Positions 35,950 to 45,723 are shown, counted from the first letter of the stretch. The stretch: DNA of 64,000 nt from Phytohabitans flavus (GCF_011764545.1 NZ_AP022870.1:6702001-6766000); one strand, 5' to 3'. Numbers and translations: made by a program. Notes: generated from the sequence alone by a model not told the origin.

Positions 35950-35989
35950 CAGCCCATCATGCCCGCCGCCGATCGCACATGACGGCCGA

Positions 35990-37135
35990 TCAGGCCGCGG
36001 CGCGGCTCCATGCCGCCACGTGCACCTCCGCGCTCGACTCCCACGTGAACTCCTTGGCCCGGTCGAAACCGGCCTTGGCCAGCGCCAACCGCCGCGCCTC
36101 GTCGTCGAGCAGCGCGCCGAGGTCGGCCCCGATCTGGGCCGGGTCCTCGCTCGTATAGGCCACCGCGTCACCGCCCACCTCGGGCAGCGAGAGGCGCGGC
36201 GTGGTCAGCACGGGCGCCGCGCAGGCCATGGCCTCCAGGATCGGGAGGCCGAAGCCCTCACCGTAGGACGGGTAGGCCGCGACCAGCGCCCCACCCAGGA
36301 AGCCGGGCAGGTCCGCGTAGCGCAGGTAGCCGGGGCGGAGCAGGCGAAGGTGGGCCGGCACCTCGGCGACCGCGCGGTCGATCTCGTCGTCGTGCCCCTG
36401 ACCACCGGCGATCACCAGCGCGGGCGGGTCGCTGCGGTCGCGCACCGCCTGGGCCCAGCCGCGGATCAGGTTAGGCACGTTCTTCCGGGGCTCCTTGGCA
36501 CCGAGGAACGCCACGTAGCCACTGCTGCCGAGGCCGAGCCGGGCCCGCACCCGGGCCTTTTCCTCGTCGGTCGGCGGGTGGAACGCGGCGTGGTCGACAC
36601 CGTGGTAGGCCACGTCGATGCGGGTGGGATCGGCGTCGAGCAGCCGGATCAGCTCGTCGCGGGTGGCCTTGCTCGGCACGATCACTCGCTCGGCACGGCG
36701 GAGCGCGGTCTTGATCGCGCTCCGGAAGAACGTGCGGCGGGACTTGTCGTAGTGCTCCGGCTCGGTGAAGAACGTCGCGTCGTGGACGGTCACCGTCACC
36801 GGGCAGCCGGCCCGCAACGGGCAGGTGTAGAACGGCGAGTGCAGCACCTCGGCGCCGACCTGCTGGGCCAGCAGCGGCAGCCCGGTCTGCTCCCAGGCCA
36901 GGCGGGCCGGACGGTGGGCCACGGCAGCGGGCGCGGCGATCACCTCTGCGGCGGGCAGCATCCGGCCGTAGCGCTCCACATCGGTGCGGAGGGCCACGAC
37001 GGCGAGCTCCACGCCGGAGCCGATGACCTTGCCGAGGGCGCCGAGCAGCCCGTCGACGTATCTGCCGACGCCGCCCCGGTCGGCGGGAACACTCGTGGCG
37101 TCGACGAGCACACGGGGCGGATTGCCGGGGGTCAC
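35990..37135 (-). CDS. GT4-type glycosyltransferase
   Basis: A 381-residue GT-B glycosyltransferase. The N-terminal half includes GGVGRYVDGLL. The C-terminal half has the GT4 signature region, with GAKEPRKNVPNLI, then YPSYGEGFGLPILEAMACAAP, which carries the E-x7-E nucleotide-sugar motif. The start is GTG 37135 with GAGGAGA eight bases upstream. Paired with manC, it is likely a mannosyltransferase for cell-envelope glycans; the acceptor is unknown. Confidence 0.82.
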   Translation of the reverse strand: MTPGNPPRVLVDATSVPADRGGVGRYVDGLLGALGKVIGSGVELAVVALRTDVERYGRMLPAAEVIAAPAAVAHRPARLAWEQTGLPLLAQQVGAEVLHSPFYTCPLRAGCPVTVTVHDATFFTEPEHYDKSRRTFFRSAIKTALRRAERVIVPSKATRDELIRLLDADPTRIDVAYHGVDHAAFHPPTDEEKARVRARLGLGSSGYVAFLGAKEPRKNVPNLIRGWAQAVRDRSDPPALVIAGGQGHDDEIDRAVAEVPAHLRLLRPGYLRYADLPGFLGGALVAAYPSYGEGFGLPILEAMACAAPVLTTPRLSLPEVGGDAVAYTSEDPAQIGADLGALLDDEARRLALAKAGFDRAKEFTWESSAEVHVAAWSRAAA

Positions 37136-37303
37136 TTGGGGTCTCCTCGTTGCGACTCTCGCCCGGGTGGCCCGGGCACTGTGGTTGTGTCCAACAACAC
37201 TTACGTAAAGCCTACGCCGCGCGGATCGGCAGTCGTTGTCTGCGACGCGACGGTAAGACTTTTCCCAAGATGAGTGAGTCAGGAGTGAGTACTGTCCGGC
37301 ATT

Positions 37304-37995
37304 GTGATCGAACGCTTTGCCACCGCTGCCGCGCAGGATCCGGCCCAGCCGCTGCTGACCTGGTACGACGACGGGACCGGCGACCGCACCGAGCTGTCCG
37401 GCGCCACGCTCGACAACTGGGTCTCGAAGACCGCGAACCTGCTGGTAGACGGCCTGGGGCTGGGCCACGGCGACCGGGCCGCGCTGCTCCTGCCGCCGCA
37501 CTGGCAGACCGCGGCCGTACTGCTTGGGAGTTGGGCGGCCGGCGTCGAGATCGTCACACCGGGTTCTCAGATCACGAATAAGAAGATTTCCGCCGATGTC
37601 ATCTTCGCGTCGGCTGACCAGGTGGCCGACGCGGAGGATTGGGACGCTGGCGAGCGGTTCGTCCTGGGCCTCGCCCCGATGGCCTTGCCGATGCGGACAG
37701 TTCCGTCCGGTTTTGCGGACTACGTTGCCGAAGTGCGAACTTTCGGGGACAACTTCGCCCCGTACCCGAATCAGACCGACGACGGCCTGGTGCGGCGCGC
37801 GGCCGCACGTGCCGCGGACCTCGGCCTGAACGCCGGCGACCGCGTCCTCGTCGACGCCGCGAAGCACCCCGACCCGCTCGACTGGCTGCTGGCCCCGCTC
37901 GCCGGGGCGCGACGCTGGTGCTCTGCGGGGTGCTCGACCCCGCCAAGCTCGACAGCCGGGCGGCCGCCGAGAAGGTCACAACTCGGCTGGTATGA
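37304..37995 (+). CDS. TIGR03089 family protein (apparent frameshift)
   Basis: A short protein resembling the N-terminal part of AMP-forming ligases (TIGR03089), with LLTWYDDGTGDRTELSGATL and LLPPHWQTAAVLLGSW; it lacks adenylation motifs. As read, the frame runs on into an unrelated region. Restoring a G in GGGG near 37905 gives GATLVLCGVLDPAKLD and a stop at 37995, 230 residues, the family length. It overlaps the convergent next gene by 20 bp. The function is unknown. Confidence 0.7.
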
Positions 37996-38350
37996 CCTCG
38001 CGGAGCGCTTCCTCACGGGTCCAGACGTAGAAGCCGGCCCGGTCACCCAGCCACGGCCGGGACCGGGCCTCACGCTCGGTGAGCACCTTTTCGTCCACGT
38101 CGAGGAGCACGTAGCGGGAGCCGTCCGGGTTGCCGTCGCGCCAGCCCGGGCCGTAGAGGGAGTCGACGAGGCGGTCGCGCCGCCCTGGGGCTAGCGATCC
38201 GTCGACAACCCACTCGCTCGGCACCCGGTACCAGCAGGTGCGGGTGACCTTGGCCATAGGGCTGAACGCATGGTTGCCGTCGACCCACACACCCAGCGTG
38301 TCGGTGACCGTCAGCCGCAGGTACTGACTCATGGTCGTCCGCTCGCTCAT
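37976..38350 (-). CDS. Conserved hypothetical protein
   Basis: A 124-residue soluble protein beginning at ATG 38350; 38332 is an alternative start. It is rich in Trp/Tyr and Arg/Asp, with a VDGNHAFSPMAKVTR segment and a RYVLLDVDEKVLTE strand. No family or catalytic motif is recognised, and there is no membrane segment. It sits immediately downstream of the ligase gene. Confidence 0.55.
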   Translation of the reverse strand: MSERTTMSQYLRLTVTDTLGVWVDGNHAFSPMAKVTRTCWYRVPSEWVVDGSLAPGRRDRLVDSLYGPGWRDGNPDGSRYVLLDVDEKVLTEREARSRPWLGDRAGFYVWTREEALREVIPAEL

Positions 38351-38397
38351 GGCAAATGAGACGCGGCAGGATAACCACATCGTTGTCGGCCGAGCAG

Positions 38398-40329
38398 TCA
38401 GTGCTTTCGGACGAAACGTCGGAACTCCTCCAGCGAGTCAGGGTTGACCAGCGCACCGGTCGCCACAGCCTGCTGGATGGGTGTACCGGTGAGGATCCGC
38501 TTCACCGGTACCTCCAGCTTCTTCGCGCTGAGCGTCCTGGGCACCGCCCGCACCTGGTGGATCTCGTCGGGGACGTGCCGGGGCGACAGGGCGGTACGCA
38601 GCTCGCGGGCGATCCTGGCGCGCAGCTCGTCGTCCAGCTCGCGGTCGCCGGCCAGCACCACGAAGAGCAGCAGCTCGCCCTGGTCGTCGCCGTCGATATG
38701 GACGACCACCGAGTCGACCACCTCGTCCATGCCCTCGACCACGGAGTAGAACTCGGCGGTACCGAGCCGTACACCACCTCGGTTGAGCGTGGCGTCGGAG
38801 CGGCCGGTGATCACGCAGGTGCCCCGCTCGCTGATCGTGATCCAGTCGCCGTGCCGCCACACGCCGGGGAACACGTCGAAGTACGCCTCGCGGTAGCGGC
38901 TGCCGTCCACATCGCCCCAGAAGCCCACCGGCATGCTCGGCATCGGCGCGGTGATCACCAGCTCGCCGAGCTCGCCCGCGAGCGAGTTGCCGGCGGGGTC
39001 GAAGGCCTCGACCCGGGCGCCGAGGCAGCGGCAGGAGAGTTCGCCCTCGTACACCGGGACGAGCGGGACGCCGCCGACGAAGCCGGTGCACACGTCGGTA
39101 CCGCCGGAGAGGGACTGGAGCTGGACGGTCGGACTCACCGACTCGTACACCCAGGCGAAGCCCTCGGGCGGCAGCGGTGCGCCGGTGGAGCCGACGCCGC
39201 GCAGCCGTGGACCCGCTTGTGGGGTTATCCCGGCCTTGCGGCAGGCAAGGATGAACGGCGCGCTGGTCCCGAAGTAGGTGACGCCCACTTCCTCAGCCAT
39301 CCGCCAAAGCGCGCCGAGGTCCGGGTGCCCCGGATTCCCGTCGAACATGACGATGGCGGCGCCCACGGCCGGGCCGGAGGCGAGGAAGTTCCACATCATC
39401 CAGCCGGTCGTGGTGAACCAGAAGAAGCGGTCGCCCGGCCCGAGGTCGTGGTGCAGCGCGAGCATCTTGAGGTGCTCGACGAGGATGCCACCGTGGCCGT
39501 GCACGATCGGCTTGGGCAGCCCGGTCGTACCGGAGGAGTACAGCACGTAGAGCGGGTGGTCGAACGGGACCGGCTCGAAGGACAGCTCTTCGTCGGTCTC
39601 CTTCGCCAGCTCGTCCCAGTCACCGCCAGCGTGCAGGTACGGCAGCGTGACCGTGTGCCGCAGCGACGGCAGCGCCTCCTGGATCGCGGCCACCTCGGCG
39701 CGCCTGTCGATCGGCTTGTCCCCGTACCGGTAGCCGTCGACGGCGACGAGTACCGAGGGCTCGATCTGCTGCCACCGGTCGACCACGCTGCGGGTACCGA
39801 ACTCGGGCGCGCAGGAGGAGAACGTCGCGCCGAGGCTGGCGGCGGCCAGCATCAGCACGTACGTCTCGGGGATGTTCGGGGCATACGCGGCGACGCGGTC
39901 GCCCCGCCCCACGCCCAGCCGGCGCAGCCCGGCCCGCACCCGCCGCACCTGCTCACGCAGCTCGGCCTTGGTGATGGTCACCGGTGCGCGGGTCTGCGAG
40001 TACGCCAGCACGACCGGGTCGTCCGGGGCCAGGCCCGGCATCCGCAGCACGTGCTCGGCGTAGTTGAGCGTCGCACCGGGGAACCACTGGGCGCCGGGCA
40101 TCACCGGCTGCTCCAGCACGGCGGTCGGCTTGTCGTACGCGATCACGTCGAAGTAGTCCCAGATGGACCGCCAGAAGCCGGGCAGGTCGTCAACCGACCA
40201 CTGCCACAGGTCGGCGTAACCGGCGAACTCCAACCCCCGCTGCTCGCGCAGCCAGCGCAGGTAGTCCCCGATCCGGGACCGGTCCCGCACATCAGCCGGC
40301 GGCGTCCACAACACTGTCCCGTCGCTCAT
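38398..40329 (-). CDS. Acetoacetate-CoA ligase
   Basis: A 643-residue member of the acyl-adenylate-forming (ANL) family. The ATP-binding YSSGTTGLPKPIVHGHGG is near 262, followed by GGTDVCTG, the YREAYFDVF hinge area, and the C-terminal lysine in SAKKLEVPVKRIL. The opening LWTPPADVRDRSRIGDYLRWL and the length match acetoacetyl-CoA synthetase, which activates acetoacetate for lipid or polyhydroxyalkanoate metabolism. An acetyl- or propionyl-CoA synthetase is less likely given the opening region. Confidence 0.88.
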   Translation of the reverse strand: MSDGTVLWTPPADVRDRSRIGDYLRWLREQRGLEFAGYADLWQWSVDDLPGFWRSIWDYFDVIAYDKPTAVLEQPVMPGAQWFPGATLNYAEHVLRMPGLAPDDPVVLAYSQTRAPVTITKAELREQVRRVRAGLRRLGVGRGDRVAAYAPNIPETYVLMLAAASLGATFSSCAPEFGTRSVVDRWQQIEPSVLVAVDGYRYGDKPIDRRAEVAAIQEALPSLRHTVTLPYLHAGGDWDELAKETDEELSFEPVPFDHPLYVLYSSGTTGLPKPIVHGHGGILVEHLKMLALHHDLGPGDRFFWFTTTGWMMWNFLASGPAVGAAIVMFDGNPGHPDLGALWRMAEEVGVTYFGTSAPFILACRKAGITPQAGPRLRGVGSTGAPLPPEGFAWVYESVSPTVQLQSLSGGTDVCTGFVGGVPLVPVYEGELSCRCLGARVEAFDPAGNSLAGELGELVITAPMPSMPVGFWGDVDGSRYREAYFDVFPGVWRHGDWITISERGTCVITGRSDATLNRGGVRLGTAEFYSVVEGMDEVVDSVVVHIDGDDQGELLLFVVLAGDRELDDELRARIARELRTALSPRHVPDEIHQVRAVPRTLSAKKLEVPVKRILTGTPIQQAVATGALVNPDSLEEFRRFVRKH

Positions 40330-40453
40330 GGCCGTCCTCGTTTCGCTACGGGCGGGCGCGCGGCTCCATAGGAACTGCGCGTGATGATCCGCTCGCTGAT
40401 GCAGTCATCTTGCCCGGATGCGACCCGAGCGGCGAAACCGGTACGGTGCGCGC

Positions 40454-41098
40454 ATGCGACATCTATGGAGTTTGCTCGCCGGCGTGGTCGCCGCGCCGCT
40501 CGCCTGGCTGCTCGTCTCCATGGGCCAGTCCGGCTCGTCCAGCACCGTGGCCGGCTGGGCGGAGGCCCGGCGGTACGACACGGTGGACCTCATCGAGCCG
40601 GCCGTCTACCTCGCGGTCGTGGGCATCATGCTCGGGGTGATCGGCACGCTGCGCTTCTCGCCGCTCGGCCCGCTCGTCGCTGGGCTGCTGCTGATCGCGC
40701 CCTACGCCGGGCTCTTCGCAGACCCCTTGGCGGTACGGGACGCGGTGCCGGACAACTGGAGCGTCTTCGACCGCGACATTCCGCTGCTGGTACCGCTCGA
40801 CAACGGCACGCTCCCGCTGCTCGGCGCGCTGCTCGTGATCGCCACGTTCAGTGTCCAGCGGTGGCGGCGGTGGCCGGTCGCGAGTGGGTACGCACCGGAG
40901 CCGCTCGTGACGAAGGACGACCCGGACACGCTCCCCGACCTGATCACGGCACCGGGGTCACTGTCCTCTTTCAACGGTTTTGGCACGCAGCCGCTGCTGC
41001 CGGACCCGGACGAGACGCCGACCGTACCCAGCCGGCCCGCCGGCACCAGACCGTGGTCGGCGCCGCCCGCCGGCGTGGCCAAGCGGACCGACAAGTAA
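40454..41098 (+). CDS. Four-helix membrane protein with cytoplasmic tail (paralogue 1)
   Basis: A 214-residue protein. It starts MRHLWSLLAGVVAAPLAWLL and has four hydrophobic segments (about 4-24, 48-68, 70-90 and 115-135), then an acidic/proline-rich tail with DDPDTLPD and PDPDETPTVP. It is a tandem paralogue of the next gene, as shown by the shared opening (MRH-x-SLL) and TM spacing. No motif defines a function. The ATG was chosen because it places the first helix at the N terminus. Confidence 0.65.
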   Translation: MRHLWSLLAGVVAAPLAWLLVSMGQSGSSSTVAGWAEARRYDTVDLIEPAVYLAVVGIMLGVIGTLRFSPLGPLVAGLLLIAPYAGLFADPLAVRDAVPDNWSVFDRDIPLLVPLDNGTLPLLGALLVIATFSVQRWRRWPVASGYAPEPLVTKDDPDTLPDLITAPGSLSSFNGFGTQPLLPDPDETPTVPSRPAGTRPWSAPPAGVAKRTDK

Positions 41099-41212
41099 CC
41101 GCCGGCTCAGCGACGGCACGCGGCGCTAGCTGCACTTCCAGACGCTTTAGCAGTTCAGGTGCTTGCCCGCGCGGGGTACGGTGCCCCTGCGGATGGATGA
41201 TGGGGAGGGCAC

Positions 41213-42402
41213 ATGCGCCACGCGGGTTCGCTCCTGCTGTCGCTGTTTCTGGCACCGCTGATCTGGATCGCCACCGGCTACGGCCTCAACGAGGTAAACC
41301 GGGCCCGGGTCCAGCTGTCGGACGGGTTCCAGGTCGAGATCGTGCTCGGCCTGCTCGCACTGCTCGTGGCCGGCGGGATGTACGCGCTGCTCACCATGGC
41401 GCGCCTGTCGCCGATCGGGCCGGCTCTCATCGGGCTGGTCTTCTTCGTGCTGGCGGCCTGGGCCGCGTTCGACCCGAGGTCGTACTTCGACACGATGCCG
41501 ACCGACCTGCGCGACGGTGACCTGGCGCTGACCTACCCATCACTGGGGTACTCCGCGATGCTCGCCGTGCCGCTGCTCGCCACGCTGCTGAGCCCGCGCC
41601 GCTGGCGCCGGCACCCCCATCCGGCCGCCGCCATGCCGGCCGGCGTGCCGCCGTACCCGATGCCCGCCGCCGGTATGCCCCGGGCGCGGTCCCGCCGGGA
41701 GGTGCGTACCCCCTGCATTATGGCCAGCCCGCGACGCAGGGGTACCCGACACCGCCACCACTGCCCGGCGCGCCTTACCTGGGCGCGCCCGTGCCCGGTG
41801 CGCCGCAGCCGGCCCGCTTCGGCGCCCCCGCGCCGACCGCGCCGATCCCGGTGACCCCGCCGACGCCTATGTCCGCCCCACCCATGTCTGCCCCACCCAT
41901 GTCTGCCCCACCGATGTCCGCCGCGCCGATGGCCGCGCCGGTACCGCCTACGAGCGCGCCGCCCGCGCCGGTGTCCATGCCGCCCGTTGATGCGCCGACG
42001 ACCCGGATCCCGTCGCCAGTGGCGGAGCACGAGACGACGACCCGGCTCAGCCAGCCACCTGCGCCGCCGCTCGACGGCCCGACCACGCGGATCCCGACGT
42101 CGCCGACGACCGCCGTGCCCTCGGTGACTCCGCCCAGGCCGCCGGTCGAGGAGCAGACCACCCGGATCCAGAGCTCGCCGACGACCGCGCCACGGGCAGT
42201 GAGCTCGCCCGACGACCAGACCACGACCCTGATCGGCGCCGGCGACACCGAGGCGACCCAGATGCTGAAGGGCCCGCCGCCGAAGGACGCCTACCCTCGG
42301 CCGGCCTGGTCCGCGCCCACCCCACCGCCGATCACCCCGCCCGGCGCCCGCCGGCCCGACGACGACCTCGACGACCCGGAAGCCACCCAACCCGCCCGCT
42401 GA
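41213..42402 (+). CDS. Membrane protein with MSAPP repeats and TTR(I/L) repeat tail (paralogue 2; apparent frameshift)
   Basis: The N-terminal ~130 residues hold four membrane segments like the preceding paralogue. A long Pro/Ala/Thr-rich tail follows. The frame breaks near 41680; one missing G in the GGG run joins it to PLHYGQPATQGYPTP and onward, giving 396 residues. The tail has four tandem MSAPP/MSAAP units (41869-41929) and then six spaced acidic-TTR(I/L)-like units (41989-42275). No catalytic motif is present. Confidence 0.7.
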
Positions 42403-42450
42403 CCGAGCAACCGTCGCGACGATCGCGGGCCGCCCCGGCGACAAAGGATT

Positions 42451-42498
42451 AGATCGTGGTACTTAGGTGCCCCAGAGGGCCACCAAGTACCACGATCT
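42451..42498. repeat. Long hairpin (14-bp perfect outer stem)
   Basis: AGATCGTGGTACTT (42451-42464) pairs with AAGTACCACGATCT (42485-42498). The stem continues as GGTG/CACC and CCC/GGG with two single-base bulges and a CAGA loop, about 21 bp in all. It lies 48 bp after the membrane-protein gene and 14 bp before a Shine-Dalgarno site, so it may be a terminator or a 5' control element. Confidence 0.6.
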
Positions 42499-42526
42499 GC
42501 TTTGGCCAGAAGAAGGAGGTGGGATC

Positions 42527-42727
42527 GTGAGCGGCACACAGGGGTACAGCCGGGAGGAGTTCCTGGTCGAATTTTTTCCCGACCAGGATGACCGCGCGGA
42601 GGTCGAGGCTGGCGCGGAACGCCTTGTTGCTGTCAGCCGCGCGGATCGCCCCACCGAGATGCGCGGGCCGGCGCCGGTCCGCGCCCCGGCCGGTGGCCGG
42701 GGCCGGATTGTGAGGCGCGGAGGGTGA
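42527..42727 (+). pseudogene. Truncated XRE-type antitoxin-like fragment
   Basis: A 66-residue frame from GTG 42527 with an excellent Shine-Dalgarno site (AAGGAGGT). Its first ~45 residues (DDRAEVEAGAERLVAVSRADR, then TEMR) resemble the segment that precedes the helix-turn-helix in HigA-type XRE antitoxins. The helix-turn-helix itself is missing. The frame instead runs through GC-rich sequence with Gly/Arg/Pro codons and into the dispersed repeat end at 42705. No toxin gene adjoins it. It is most likely a remnant broken at or near the repeat. Confidence 0.5.
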
Positions 42728-42774
42728 GGCCGCGGGAGCAGCGGTCCGGACCACGACGGGCGTCGCGGTAGCTC
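42705..42774 (+). repeat. Solo copy of the 70-bp repeat end
   Basis: This 70-bp sequence, which includes CGCGGAGGGTGAGGCCGCGG and GGTCCGGACCACGACGG and ends CGGTAGCTC, closely matches both inverted ends of the element at 55733-56089. It stands alone between the antitoxin remnant and the acyl-CoA dehydrogenase gene. Confidence 0.8.
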
Positions 42775-42813
42775 AGATCTGTGTCTTGAATTGGATGTGC
42801 CAGATCCGGAAGG

Positions 42814-43980
42814 TCAGCGGAAGGCCTTCAGGAGCTGGCGGGCCATCACGATGCGCTGGACCTGGTTGGTGCCCTCGTAGATCTGGGTGATCTTCGCGTC
42901 GCGCATCATGCGTTCGACCGGGAAGTCGCGGGTGTAGCCGTAGCCGCCGAGGAGCTGGACCGCGTCCGTGGTGATCTCCATCGCGGCGTCCGAGGCGTAG
43001 CACTTGGCGGCGGCGCCGAAGAACGTGAGGTCGGCGTCGCCGCGTTCGGAGCGGGCCGCCGCGGCGTACGTGAGCTGGCGGGCCGCCTCCAGCTTCATCG
43101 CCATGTCGGCGAGCATGAACTGGACGCCCTGGAAGTCGGCGACAGCCTTGCCGAACTGGGTGCGCTCGGTCACGTACTTGGCGGAGAAGTCGAGCGCCCC
43201 CTGCGCGATGCCGAGCGCCTGGGCGGCGATCGTGACGCGGGTGTGGTCGAGCGTGCGCATGGCGGTGGCGAAGCCGGTACCGGGCTCGCCGATGATGCGG
43301 TCTGCCGGGATGCGTACGCCGTCGAGGTAGACCTCGCGGGTGGGCGAGCCCTTGATGCCGAGCTTCTTCTCCGGCGCGCCGAAGCTGACCCCCGCGTCGG
43401 ATTTCTCCACCACGAAGGCCGAGATGCCCTTGGCGCCCACGCCCGGCTCGGTGACCGCGAAGACCGTGTAGTAGCGGGACACGCCCGCGTTGGTGATCCA
43501 GCGCTTGACGCCGTCGAGCACCCAGTGGTCGCCGTCGCGGACCGCGCGCGTGGTCATCGAGGCGGCGTCGCTGCCGGCCTCCGGCTCGGAGAGGCAGTAC
43601 GAGAACATCGCCTCGCCGCTCGCCACCGGTGGCAGGTACTTGCGCTTGAGCTCTTCGGAGCCGGACAGCAGCAGCGGCATCGTGCCGAGCTTGTTGACCG
43701 CCGGGATGAGCGAGGAGGAGGCGCAGGCGCGAGCGACCTCCTCGATCACGATCGCGGTGGCGAGGGCATCCGCGCCGGCGCCGCCGTACTCCTCGGGGAT
43801 GTGCGGGGCGTGGAAGTCGGAGGAGCGGAGCGCCTCGTACGAGGCCTTGGGAAACTCGCTGGTCTCGTCGGCCTCGGCCGCGTTCGGCGCCACCTTCGCG
43901 TCACAAACTGCGCGAACCGCCTCGCGCACGGCCTCGTGCTCCTCGGGAAGCCGGTACGCTTCGAATGAATCTGTCGGCAT
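42814..43980 (-). CDS. Acyl-CoA dehydrogenase
   Basis: A 388-residue FAD enzyme catalysing alpha,beta-dehydrogenation of acyl-CoA. It has the signature CLSEPEAGSDAASM, WITNAG, LGGYGYTRDFPVER, and the C-terminal IYEGTNQVQRIVMAR that carries the usual catalytic glutamate. ATG 43980 has GGGGAGG eight bases upstream, which decides the start. The substrate chain length cannot be inferred. It is divergent from the UDP-glucose dehydrogenase gene across ~230 bp, where no further gene is seen. Confidence 0.92.
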   Translation of the reverse strand: MPTDSFEAYRLPEEHEAVREAVRAVCDAKVAPNAAEADETSEFPKASYEALRSSDFHAPHIPEEYGGAGADALATAIVIEEVARACASSSLIPAVNKLGTMPLLLSGSEELKRKYLPPVASGEAMFSYCLSEPEAGSDAASMTTRAVRDGDHWVLDGVKRWITNAGVSRYYTVFAVTEPGVGAKGISAFVVEKSDAGVSFGAPEKKLGIKGSPTREVYLDGVRIPADRIIGEPGTGFATAMRTLDHTRVTIAAQALGIAQGALDFSAKYVTERTQFGKAVADFQGVQFMLADMAMKLEAARQLTYAAAARSERGDADLTFFGAAAKCYASDAAMEITTDAVQLLGGYGYTRDFPVERMMRDAKITQIYEGTNQVQRIVMARQLLKAFR

Positions 43981-44211
43981 TGCGCCTCCCCTTGGCGATC
44001 TTCCTGCGTGAATGTGAGGATACCGACCAGCGTTCAGGTGCCCTTCACGACCGCGTAGGCTCACGCACTATCGTCGGCACCACGTTCGGCAGACTGAAGA
44101 CCGAGCGTTTGCCTCATAGACCCAAATAGTCCGATAATCGGTGCCGCCCATGGCGCCCCACCCGAAGCGCGCGACGCGAAGCGCCGCCCAGTGCGAGCGG
44201 AGAACACAGGC

Positions 44212-45639
44212 GTGACGATCCCGTACTCGAGCACCCAGCCAGTCCCTGCGATCGGCGCGGTCACCCCGCCATCCGGCGCGGCCCGGCCACGGTTGGCGTT
44301 CCTCGGCACCGGCTACCTCGGTGCGACCTACGCGATCTGCTTTGCCGAACTCGGCTACGAGGTGCTCGGCTTCGATGTCGACGAGGCCAAGATCGCCAAG
44401 CTGGCGGGTGGCGCGGTGCCGTTCCACGAGCCCGGCCTCGACGAGCTGCTGCGCCGCAACCTCGCGGCCGGCCGGCTCCGCTTCACCACGGAGTACAAGG
44501 AGACGGCCGACTTCGCGGACGTCCACTTCATCTGCGTCGGCACCCCGCAGCGGGCCGACGGGATGGGCGCCGACCTGTCGTACGTCGAGTCGGCCGTCAC
44601 CGGTCTCGCCCAGCACCTGACCCGCAAGGCACTGATCGTCGGCAAGTCGACGGTGCCGGTGGGTACCGCCGAGTGGATCGAGCAGCTGGTGGGCAAGCAC
44701 GCGCCGGCCGACCTCGGCATCGAGGTGGCGTGGAGCCCCGAGTTCCTCCAGGAGGGCTTCGCGGTCGAGGACGTGCTGCGGCCCAACCGGATCGTCATCG
44801 GCGTGAAGAGCGACTGGGCCAACGCGATGCTGTACGCGTCGCACAAGGGTGTGTTCGACCTCGCCGCGACCGAGGACCGCGAGGTGCCGCTGGTGGTGAC
44901 CGACTTCGCCACGGCGGAGCTGGTCAAGGTCGCCGCCAACGCGTTCCTGGCCACCAAGATCTCGTTCATCAACGCGATGGCCGAGGTGTGCGAGGTGGCC
45001 GGCGGCGACGTCACCATGCTGGCCCGCTCGATCGGGTACGACCCGCGCATCGGCAACCGCTTCCTCCAGGCCGGTGTCGGTTTTGGCGGTGGCTGCCTGC
45101 CCAAGGACATCCGCGCGTTCCAGGCGCGGGCCCAGGAGCTGGGCGCCGGCGAGGCGCTGCGCTTCCTGCACGAGGTCGACCTGATCAACCTGCGCCGCCG
45201 CACCCGCGTCCTCCAGCTCGCCGCCGAGCTGCTCGGCCGCCGCTCCGGCCCGGCCGGCCCGGACCTCTCCGGCACCCGGGTCGCCGTGCTCGGCGCCACC
45301 TTCAAGCCCAACTCGGACGACGTGCGTGACGCCCCGTCGCTCGCGGTCGCCGCGCTGCTGGCCAAGGCCGGCGCCGACGTCCACGTGTACGACCCGGAGG
45401 GTATGGAGAACGCTCGCGCGGCTCAGCCCGACCTGACGTACGAGCCGTCGATGAACGACGCCGTCCGTGGCGCCGACCTCGTGTGCGTGCTGACCGAGTG
45501 GGCCGACTTCCGCAACGCCGACCCGGTCGCCCTCGGTGAGCTGGCCGCCGGTCGCCGCGTGATCGACGGCCGCAACTGCCTTGATTCGGCACTGTGGACG
45601 CACGCGGGCTGGGAGTACCGGGGCATGGGCCGCCCGTAG
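44212..45639 (+). CDS. ugd: UDP-glucose 6-dehydrogenase
   Basis: A 475-residue NAD-dependent enzyme that oxidises UDP-glucose to UDP-glucuronate for envelope polysaccharides. It has the Rossmann motif FLGTGYLGA, NAFLATKISFINAMAE, the catalytic cysteine in GGGCLPKD (near residue 294), and the C-terminal GATFKPNSDDVRDAPS. The GTG at 44212 is favoured over 44191 because GGAG lies about 10 bases before it. It is probably transcribed alone. Confidence 0.9.
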   Translation: MTIPYSSTQPVPAIGAVTPPSGAARPRLAFLGTGYLGATYAICFAELGYEVLGFDVDEAKIAKLAGGAVPFHEPGLDELLRRNLAAGRLRFTTEYKETADFADVHFICVGTPQRADGMGADLSYVESAVTGLAQHLTRKALIVGKSTVPVGTAEWIEQLVGKHAPADLGIEVAWSPEFLQEGFAVEDVLRPNRIVIGVKSDWANAMLYASHKGVFDLAATEDREVPLVVTDFATAELVKVAANAFLATKISFINAMAEVCEVAGGDVTMLARSIGYDPRIGNRFLQAGVGFGGGCLPKDIRAFQARAQELGAGEALRFLHEVDLINLRRRTRVLQLAAELLGRRSGPAGPDLSGTRVAVLGATFKPNSDDVRDAPSLAVAALLAKAGADVHVYDPEGMENARAAQPDLTYEPSMNDAVRGADLVCVLTEWADFRNADPVALGELAAGRRVIDGRNCLDSALWTHAGWEYRGMGRP

Positions 45640-45723
45640 GGCGAGCCCGTAGACTTCGGGCGCCGACCTTAGGCATGCTTTCGGGGAGTCCACATTGTCG
45701 GGCTCCCCGGGAGAGAGGGTGCC

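Noticed and set aside
41869-41929. Four 15-bp tandem repeats considered as a CRISPR or regulatory array
   Set aside because: They encode MSAPP units within the proline-rich tail and are in frame.
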